Positions 56,931 to 64,000 of a stretch of 64,000 nt of DNA are shown one piece after another. The notes beneath the pieces are model-generated. The model made no database searches. It had not been told where the DNA came from and saw nothing but the letters and a program-made list of their open reading frames with translations. The DNA comes from Rhyacophila brunnea (taxonomy: Eukaryota; Arthropoda; Insecta; Trichoptera; Rhyacophilidae): assembly GCA_022495005.1 (NCBI GenBank), contig JAGYXB010000696.1, positions 186,001 through 250,000 of the forward strand. The letters are read 5' to 3'. Position 1 is the stretch's first letter, and each line of letters starts with the position of its first letter. The translations under genes were made by a program, and so were the position numbers.

Positions 56931-57354
56931 TAATACAAACGTGGTAATATGATAAACTACTCTCGATAGCCGCTGATAGCCACCGATAGCAGCCTTGTGT
57001 CAGAACAGATGCGCACATTATGTATTGTCTTTTTTTAGAGATTTAATGGTCGAAACAAAGTTATATAGTTAAGTACCTACGGACTACATATTATTATTAT
57101 TCGATTCAACTTATCTAATTGGTTGTAATCAACATTTTTACATAGAGGTATCTTATTTAAACTTAACACATATTTTAATAGAGATTAGTTATTAGACATT
57201 CACCCAACCCTTTGAATCTTTACTATGAATAATTAAGAAAACATTGAAAAAATAATATGTTATTTCTGTCAGATTCAAGGATCGACTCTAGAGCCTGGGA
57301 TTTAGAAACGAACACTTTACCAACTACGTGGAAATAAATTAAGTATAATAATAT
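56931..57354. other. Unassigned AT-rich DNA
   Basis: Nothing is recognised between repeat X and the LINE relic. Confidence 0.4.
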
Positions 57355-57719
57355 CTAATGGAAGTATGGACGCTAAACTAAGAGATGTCACGGAAATTTG
57401 AAGATTTTGAGACGCATCCTCAAAATTTCTTGAACTGACCGGGTGACAAATGTTGAATCAAATGGGAAAGAACCGAGAAGTTCTACGTAGTATCAAAACC
57501 AGGAAACTACAGTACCTCGGCCACATTATGTGAGGACAAAAATACAGCATTTCTCAACTTGTCATCCAAGGAAAGATCAATGGGACGCGTAACAGAGAAC
57601 GGCGCCGCATTTCGTCGCTTAAGAACCTCCGTGATTGGTACGAGTGCAGCTCCACTGAACTGTTCCGGGTAGCAGACGACAAAGATAAGATCGCCTTGAT
57701 GGTGGCCGACCTCCGCTAG
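57355..57719 (+). pseudogene. LINE reverse transcriptase C-terminal relic
   Basis: After EVWTL (matching the ETWTL motif) and a frameshift, one frame reads RILKIS, stop, TDRVTNVE. A second frame runs MLNQMGKNREVLRSIKTRKL, QYLGHIM, stop, GQKYSISQLVIQGKING, then SLKNLRDWYECSSTELFRVA to a terminal TAG at 57717. Two internal TGA stops are consistent with single changes from TGG and CGA. Only the C-terminal region is present; it is non-functional. Confidence 0.85.
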
Positions 57720-59402
57720 GGGATGGCACAATAAGAAGTAGAGTTATAATATGTATTAGTATAAATAAGTTTTGAAAAATTCAACAGATTTTAAATAAAT
57801 TATGAATTTATTTACCTATCTACGATAAATTTTCCAATGAAAGGGTCACTGTTTGAAAACTCATTCATTCATGTCAACAAAAAAAAAACACCAAAAAAGT
57901 GATCAGATCGTTAAAAGGACATAAATCGTTTGATGTATAAAGGATATATTTCCACACCATCGTATTATCATCATTTACCTGTCAGGTAGGCGGGTAGGTG
58001 TCACTCGGAAATCGCTTATTTACGGTTGAAAATTTTTCAAACCAAATAATTGTCTCATTGACGTTGAATATACACTGTCCACCTTGCCGCTGTTCAGTGA
58101 TTCTCAAAACGATTCCCAAAATAATAAAACGTTTTGTATATAAAAATAGAGAAAAATAATTTCAAACAACATAATATAAAGAACTACGACGTATAATGAC
58201 TAGAGACGTCAAAAAAGTATCTATACGTTTTCTCTCGTTATGGTGTGCTTCATTGTGAGTACAATTAGGACGGAACTGGCTTCTAACGGTCTTATAACAA
58301 GGTGTCGGCTGCAATTAATATTATTTTATATTTATTATTATTACATTTATTATATATTATTATTTTATTAGCTTTTGCTAGAGAAACACTAAGGTGACTG
58401 CATCCGTAGTTTAATTAATATACTTTAATATTGTACGCTAACTGCAATCGACTTCTATTAAATATAAACCATACTCCACACAAGTTCTTGTATATTGGAT
58501 TCACCACCCCCCCCCCCAAATTTAAGAGTGGGTATGTAGCAAAGATGTTGGTGTCTTATATGGCGTCATAATAAAAACCTCTGAAAACAATTTCAATTTT
58601 ACATACATAACAATAGTCGACCAAGAAAGAGTTGTATAATAGTCAAACGTTCCGAAGACGGATTTATAGCCTGAAATAGTCGTCAACTTAAATAAGTCGG
58701 TTAAAGTTGAATTAATAAAAATAACTTTGTTTCAAAACCATAAATTAGATAATCCTCATAGTTTTATATAATAAGTACCTACACACAGTCTTTCTAGTGC
58801 TCTTTTTTTGCCATTACTAACTTTGTTATTGTTAATCTAAGTATATTATTGATAATGTTTCATGCATCAAATTAAAACTGTCTCCATGTTCCACTTTTCA
58901 ATTTTTGATTTCTACGTTATTATAAACTATGCATTTTTTGACCTATGCCGAAATGTATTAACTTATTCCTTGATAAATTAACGACGTATTTACTGTAGGG
59001 GCAACACTGAGAGGAAAATAACGTCGCATTTCTAACTATAGTGGAACAACTTAATCTTGAAACTGCGCAGATTGCAATTTCTTCTACTGCGCACGAATTG
59101 AATAGGGTAAATTTAATTATTGTATTTTTTAATTTCAAATTCTATTACATGAAGCCTATTGGATCGTTTTTTCTCGCTCAGTGTCGCTCAAACTAGGTTA
59201 TATACTTTATGTTAAAACTATCGAACTTAACGCTTATGTGGTATGTTTAGATTTATACTGAAACATATAGTTTGTATTCACGACAGCATACGAAGGTAAT
59301 AATGGGACACATTGTTGGTGTACAGTTCAATTTTTAAATAACTAAATATCGGTATACATACTAAAACATTTCATTATGCTACCAACGTTCACATATACAT
59401 GT
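57720..59402. other. Unassigned AT-rich DNA
   Basis: A polyC tract lies at about 58508-58518. The 72-codon minus frame (58920-59138) shows no domain. No repeat was recognised. Confidence 0.4.
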
Positions 59403-59795
59403 GAAAAATGGACTCTTAATGTTAAAAAAATCCGAAAATTATGTGTAGCGCAACGTGGCATGGAAAGACGTAAAGACGCGTAAAGATCACAAAATAAACC
59501 AATGGATAAGGAAGCAGACGAGAGTAAGGGATATGATAGAGGTCGATAAACAGTTGAAATGGCAATGTGCTGAACATGTCGCTCGGTGAGTGAATAGCCG
59601 GTATGACAAATGCCGTCACACAGTCGTACCTAAGGGCCACTAAACGCTCACAGGGATACCCTAAAACCATCTGGATTAATGAACTTACAAAATTGGGTGG
59701 ATTTACGTGGCAGTAAAGAACTAGGAACCGAGAAGAGTAGAGGGAGCTTGGGAAGGCATTCATACAGCAGTGAACCGACCCCGACGTTGATAATG
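59403..59795 (+). pseudogene. LINE reverse transcriptase C-terminal relic with microsatellite tail
   Basis: EKWTLNVKKIRKLCVAQRGM and ER open the fragment. After a frameshift come QWIRKQTRVRDMIEV and LKWQCAEHVAR, then NREE, stop, RELGKAFIQQ, and a terminal (GATAAT/GAT)n run. This is the same family as 28760-29015 and preserves its 3' end. Stops and frameshifts are numerous. The long minus-strand frame across it is a by-product. Confidence 0.8.
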
Positions 59796-59929
59796 ATGAT
59801 GACATTTTGCATTAAAAACATGAAGATTATGTTTATTTTAGTTGGGTAATACAGAAATAATCGTTTCATTATTATCTGTAGACATTTCCACAGTTTAGTT
59901 TGTTTGCGTGCGCCTCACTTGTAGAAGCG

Positions 59930-60250
59930 CTGTCAATGTTGACATGTGCATAAATCATCGCCAGACACCGCGTCCGCAAACAATCATCAGTAAAGTAAAC
60001 CACCCACTCACCTGTGGCACAAGGGCGGAAAGGTGGAAGCGCCCCTTATCGCCCCTCATCCTCCGCCCTGAGCCGCGCTCTCGTGGAAAAGCCACTCAAT
60101 TACCCCCCCAATTGAAATGGGCACCGAGCGAAGCTGTCACGGCCCGCCCGCCTTGATGGATTGTGTAACAATCAAGCCGCCCCCTCCTCCCCGCGCCGCC
60201 CAAGCCGACAAGCCGCCCGCGAACATGAGGCCCTCTAATCGTTCAGTGGG
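59930..60250. other. GC-rich island
   Basis: About 320 bp of conspicuously GC- and CpG-rich DNA in an AT-rich background, for example CGCCCCTCATCCTCCGCCCT and CGGCCCGCCCGCCTTGATGG. An 82-codon plus-strand frame (59908-60156) overlaps but has no recognised domain. It contains CACCTG E-box-like and GTTGACATGTGCAT motifs. It has no second copy in the window, so a host regulatory element or promoter is more likely than a repeat. This is inference. Confidence 0.4.
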
Positions 60251-60399
60251 GTGCTTCCGTCTTCCTAACACACAACCATATTTAAATAATTAACCATAAC
60301 GCCAATAATTACGTATCTTGTAAAAACACTAAGAACAACTTTATTTTTGTATAATATCCAAAATTGGAAAATAAAAAATGCATATTACCTTTATAATCA

Positions 60400-60600
60400 A
60401 TGATTACAAATATTGAACATACATAACTTGAAAACACCTCAGATACACCCACTAGAAAAAATCATATTTGAAAAAATATAAGAAACTCGACGGGATTTGA
60501 ACCCGTCGCGCCAATCATGTGCATTAACCAATTATGCTACGAGCGTCTTATATAATTACAATAATTTAAACTAGTATGTCAAATTGCATTATTATTGACT
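60400..60600 (-). mobile_element. SINE family A
   Basis: On the minus strand the tRNA-like unit has TCGTAGCATAATTGGTTAAT and a T arm with CGACGGG/CCCGTCG arms around TTCAAAT. The anticodon arm is shortened. The tail resembles other copies (TTTTCAAGTTATGTATGTTC). The leader side is interrupted just upstream by the MITE at 60613. Confidence 0.65.
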
Positions 60601-60612
60601 ATCAGTTTTTGT

Positions 60613-61011
60613 GGGAATGGGACGACTGGCCTCCGGACAATTGGACGCCGCACTGTCGTAGACACGTGTAGATGAGGTATTTTAATCAGTTTCTATCTAC
60701 TACTTAGTAGTTTGAATTCATTTTACTCTTAACATAATGTATTCTTTATCGCGGATTGAGAATTACCATGCCTAAGGCTTTATATAAAATAAAAAACTCT
60801 TTATTCGTTGGAACTTAAACATATGCACGATTAAATCATTGTTTACGTCTGCATATTTACATTCTTACCAACTATTAAATCATAATATAATCATTGAAGT
60901 ATAAATAATAATATTGAATATATTTTTTTAAAGTACCTATAAGTACCTAACGTCTATTTATTTCCGAATTCCGTGGCGTCCAGTTGCCCGGTGCCAAATC
61001 GTCCTAGACCC
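60613..61011 (+). mobile_element. MITE family P (399 bp)
   Basis: Nearly identical by eye to 25763-26159, with the same ends (GGGAATGGGACGACTGGCCT and CGTCCTAGACCC). The flanking 8-mers GTTTTTGT and TTTTCAAG do not match, so the flanks have rearranged. It lies between a SINE-A leader and a SINE-A-like tail motif (ATTATGTTCAATGTATAGAA). Confidence 0.85.
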
Positions 61012-62009
61012 TTTTCAAGCTATATATTATGTTCAATGTATAGAATGTTACATTTTCAAAGTCTTGTGAATTATTCATTGAATATAAGAAATGGTTTATT
61101 AAAGATTAAGATATATTATGATCGTTCTTAGATACTAATAAAAAATAGGAAAACAAAAAGAAACCTACTGATAATCTTCTTCAAAAGATATATTTATTAT
61201 TAGCTAATGGATGTGCATGTGTTGGTTGCTCGATCCCTGAACCCAAGCATTTCTCATGATTTATTATTTACTGATCGTTGGAGCAGTTTACAGAATTGTC
61301 AGGATTTATTTCTTTTACATTTATTATTTGATGCAAGGTTACACGTTGAAAATTTCAATAACTAAATAAATTTGAATCAGACCGAAACACTGTACTGAAT
61401 TGGCATTAATTATATTTTGTTAATCGTTCTCTCAGACAAACGAGTAGGCAACAATTGACATAACTAACGGTTGGCATGCAAACTACTGTTTGTAATTTAA
61501 TCTGTACTATTTCCATAGAGGTTTCAAATTAATATATTCCCTGCTGTGATGATAACATTCGCCACATATTTCTACAATATTTAGCAAATATCTTGTTTAA
61601 TAGACATACCACCTAAATGAGACAAAAAAATCTATACCTTGTAGGTATTTACACCACAAAATTTAATAACCATCATAATAAATTTCATTTGATCCTATGA
61701 TTAATCGAAAAAAATCTACAACACAAACATAGACCCCCTCCAAACCAAACCGCCCCGCAGCACACTCAGTCTTAATCAGGCGTGTCACGAGGCCCTATGT
61801 TTGGATGTGAAGCATCAACAGTTTTTACGCCTGGGAATGTCTCAGGAGCAGATGCCCACGTCGCCACGCTCTCAAGTGAGCTTTGACTGAGTTTATTGAA
61901 AGACGTAATTTAATAAAAAGTGCCATGGGAGAGAAAAGCACGGAGACTTAAGAGAAATAAATGAATTTTATGATATACCTATATAAGATACAAAAAACAA
62001 AGCTAAAAC
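61012..62009. other. Unassigned; SINE-A-associated motif at the start
   Basis: 61030-61090 contains TCTTGTGAATTATTCATTGA, the motif that accompanies SINE family A. Bases 61730-61880 are GC-richer with no frame. The rest is AT-rich. Confidence 0.35.
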
Positions 62010-62021
62010 AATACGGATAAA

Positions 62022-62286
62022 ACATACATAATTTTGAAAAACACTTCTGAAAAAATATATTATAACCAATATTATAGCACCCGGCAGGAATCAAACCTGC
62101 ATCTCTTGAGTTTACGCCCCGTGCGCATTGTCCATTATGCTACAAGGTGATATACTAATTACGACAAATTTTAACTATTGGCTCTTAATACCTGCTCATC
62201 AGCGCTCTTCCAAATATTTTCAATAATTAGAATGGTACTTTCTTAAAACTTGTGAATTATTCGTTGAATAAAAGAAATAGTTAATT
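62022..62286 (-). mobile_element. SINE family A with 12-bp target duplication
   Basis: AATACGGATAAA flanks both sides (62010-62021 and 62287-62298). On the minus strand the order is: ATTCAACGAATAATTCACAA segment, leader (GAGCGCTGATGAGCAGGTAT), tRNA-like unit with B box GGTTTGATTCC, and a tail ending CAAAATTATGT. The duplication includes the leader and the upstream AT-rich segment, so these belong to the mobile unit in this copy. Confidence 0.8.
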
Positions 62287-62589
62287 AATACGGATAAAGA
62301 TCAACAATAATTTATGTAAATATATTTTGTTTATTTTTGTTTAATATTCCGTTACTTATTTTTAGAGTTATTAATTTGTTCGTTAGTGGACCGGCTACTA
62401 GAATTTTTTAAAATTATTTTCATAAAATATATTGTTTTTCACATCTTGATCAAAACATTGAAATATAAGTGCAACATCTGTAGATACAATATAAGTATCA
62501 ATTGACCGAATCTTGGCAGTATTTGATGGGAAAGTGGTTTTAAACGAGTGTTAAATAATATTATGAGATATGGTGCTGTCATCATCATT

Positions 62590-62745
62590 GACCCATATCC
62601 ATAATTCACGTCGCCGCCCTCCGTCACTGTGTTTCCGTCGCGACGCGCCGCGACCTGTTGCGCGTCCCGACGCCGCCCGCCCGACCCCTCCGCCCATCCT
62701 GCCTCCTACTCTCCCGCCCACCGCCGAGCTCGTAAACAAATAACA
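62590..62745. other. GC-rich island
   Basis: About 150 bp of very GC-rich DNA (for example CGTCGCGACGCGCCGCGACC). The minus-strand frame is low-complexity Gly/Arg-rich, as expected from composition. No second copy exists in the window. It could be a CpG-rich promoter or a regulatory element; no transcript evidence is available. Confidence 0.35.
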
Positions 62746-63270
62746 CACTAAACGTGTTTGATCACTGCTATCACCTTGCTACTCACTTCGCAGTTAAGTG
62801 AGCGTTCAGCCTGATTCAATATATAATATTGTTATTCAAATTGTTTCTAATGCCACTAACGTATTTTTGAATAATTATAATAATTTTAATCAGTCACGTC
62901 TTGTTTCGATGATCAGGATCACTGATCATAATTCTCTCTTTTAATACATTTTCTTATGATTTTTGGCGTAGGTACTCTGATAATAATTAACCCTACGGAC
63001 ATTAAACGCACACATAGATTTGCAAGATAGTTCAAACAACTGTTAATTTCTCACTGCGGTATTGAAGAAAAATAATAATTACAATGATACTCGTATCACA
63101 AAACATCAATAGTTTAATGACTACCTTAAGATTACCACAATTAACTTTTAATGATGCGAATTAGAGTATCATGGCCCATAGGATTCAAATATAGGTTTAA
63201 TGCTTTGGAACTGTGGTTATCAATGTAAAATGCCTGACATTTTTACCACGTTACCACTTTTTTCTTAGCT
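62746..63270. other. Unassigned AT-rich DNA
   Basis: Nothing is recognised between the GC island and repeat X. Confidence 0.4.
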
Positions 63271-63751
63271 CGTAACCTTGTTTGTCCGGTGGTTGTTTAT
63301 TCAGTACAAATCTTTCAATCGATGTTTAACTAACATCCCGACTAGCTAGATATTTGAAACTTTTAGAATATATCAGAACACAATGCGATTGCATTCTTTT
63401 AATACTTTTAGCCATCTTTAAGTAGAACTGAATTCATTTTCAGTTATTTCTGTTTTGTATGAATAGTTATTTCGGAAGAAATCCGTAATCCAATCCACTA
63501 TTATTGGTTGCTAAGTGGGTGGCCTTAGCAACTTTATTATTAATATATACGTGCGTTACTATGGAAATCAAAATGACATTTCAGTATTCTATATTTGTTT
63601 GTTTGTGACAAAATACCAAAAAAATGATTTGTTGACAATTGCCTTATTTGTCGTAAATTATTAATACATAGAATTGTCAAGTTTATAATATGATTCAACA
63701 GAAAATTTAAAAACATGGTATTTAAAAAGTGCTTATATTCTTGTAATTATT
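63271..63751 (+). repeat. Dispersed repeat X (copy 2, uninterrupted)
   Basis: It is the most complete uninterrupted copy, with TTTGTCCGGTGGTTGTTTAT at its start and TATTCTTGTAATTATT at its end. At 63655-63690 it retains GTAAATTATTAATACATAGA, the intact site that in the 55-kb copy holds the TTAA palindrome. It is non-coding and its class is unknown. Confidence 0.75.
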
Positions 63752-64000
63752 CTATGATCTGTCGTATGCTACACAATTTGTTAGTAATCGATTGTGACTT
63801 TCGTGATTTTTGGAGCTGACATTATTCTTATATTCTAAGAGGCGTTGATAGAGATGATTACCGAATACTTTATAATGTGTAATGTTTAGCAAAATGAATC
63901 GATTTCTTTATAGTATGATTATATTATGTTCAACGCGACCAATAAACTGTCTGGCAACATGCATACTCTTGCAGTCAAGGTTACGGTGGATTCGCTTCCA

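Noticed and set aside
59422..59805. 127-codon minus-strand frame as a gene
   Set aside because: It is antisense to a clearly recognisable LINE reverse transcriptase relic on the plus strand.
62551..62748. Gly/Arg-rich minus-strand frame as an RNA-binding peptide
   Set aside because: The composition follows directly from the GC-rich island; there is no domain or conservation evidence.

Overview
This is eukaryotic, strongly AT-rich, non-coding-looking DNA. I find no intact protein-coding gene, no authentic tRNA or rRNA gene and no bacterial feature. The style points to an insect, and by inference a hemipteran such as an aphid. The grounds are abundant short GTACCTAC/TAATAT-type motifs, TTAGG (the ancestral arthropod telomere unit) inside three elements, insect-type LINE reverse-transcriptase tails, tRNA-derived SINEs, and many MITEs. 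No host gene confirms the taxon.

Almost everything that can be named is a transposable element or its relic. (1) LINE relics: about ten fragments, every one restricted to the extreme C-terminus of the reverse transcriptase and/or the 3' UTR, with stops and frameshifts (11.3-12.0, 20.1, 24.5-25.0, 28.8, 36.2-36.9, 50.4, 54.6, 57.4 and 59.4 kb). (2) SINEs of three families: A, with a tRNA-like unit behind a long leader that itself looks tRNA-like; B; and C. (3) LTRs without internal regions: a pair at 22.9 and 42.8 kb with perfect 5-bp target duplications, one at 7.2 kb, one at 25.4 kb with a 4-bp duplication, and a diverged copy of the last at 45.3 kb. (4) DNA-transposon derivatives, many with intact target-site duplications: three palindromic elements with TTAGG arrays at their centre (18.0, 20.7, 21.2 kb; 8-bp duplications), hAT-like elements (7.7, 23.4, 30.1, 31.6 kb), an 8-bp-duplication MITE family at 25.8 and 60.6 kb, a Harbinger-like element at 38.1 kb (TTA), a TA element at 10.3 kb, an element at 40.2 kb (ATAA), and very long palindromes inserted at TTAA (26.6, 43.9, 55.2 kb).

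Nesting gives a relative chronology. A MITE sits in the 25.4-kb LTR, and the 45.3-kb LTR copy is the matching empty site. The 1.4-kb TTAA palindrome sits in a repeat whose 63.3-kb copy is the matching empty site. A LINE lies inside another LINE at 36.3 kb, a hAT-like element inside a SINE at 31.6 kb, and a SINE inside a LINE at 11.5 kb. The remaining DNA holds no recognised gene. A few GC-rich islands (17.5, 32.2, 59.9-60.25, 62.6-62.75 kb) stand out from the background and are the best candidates for host regulatory or exonic sequence.
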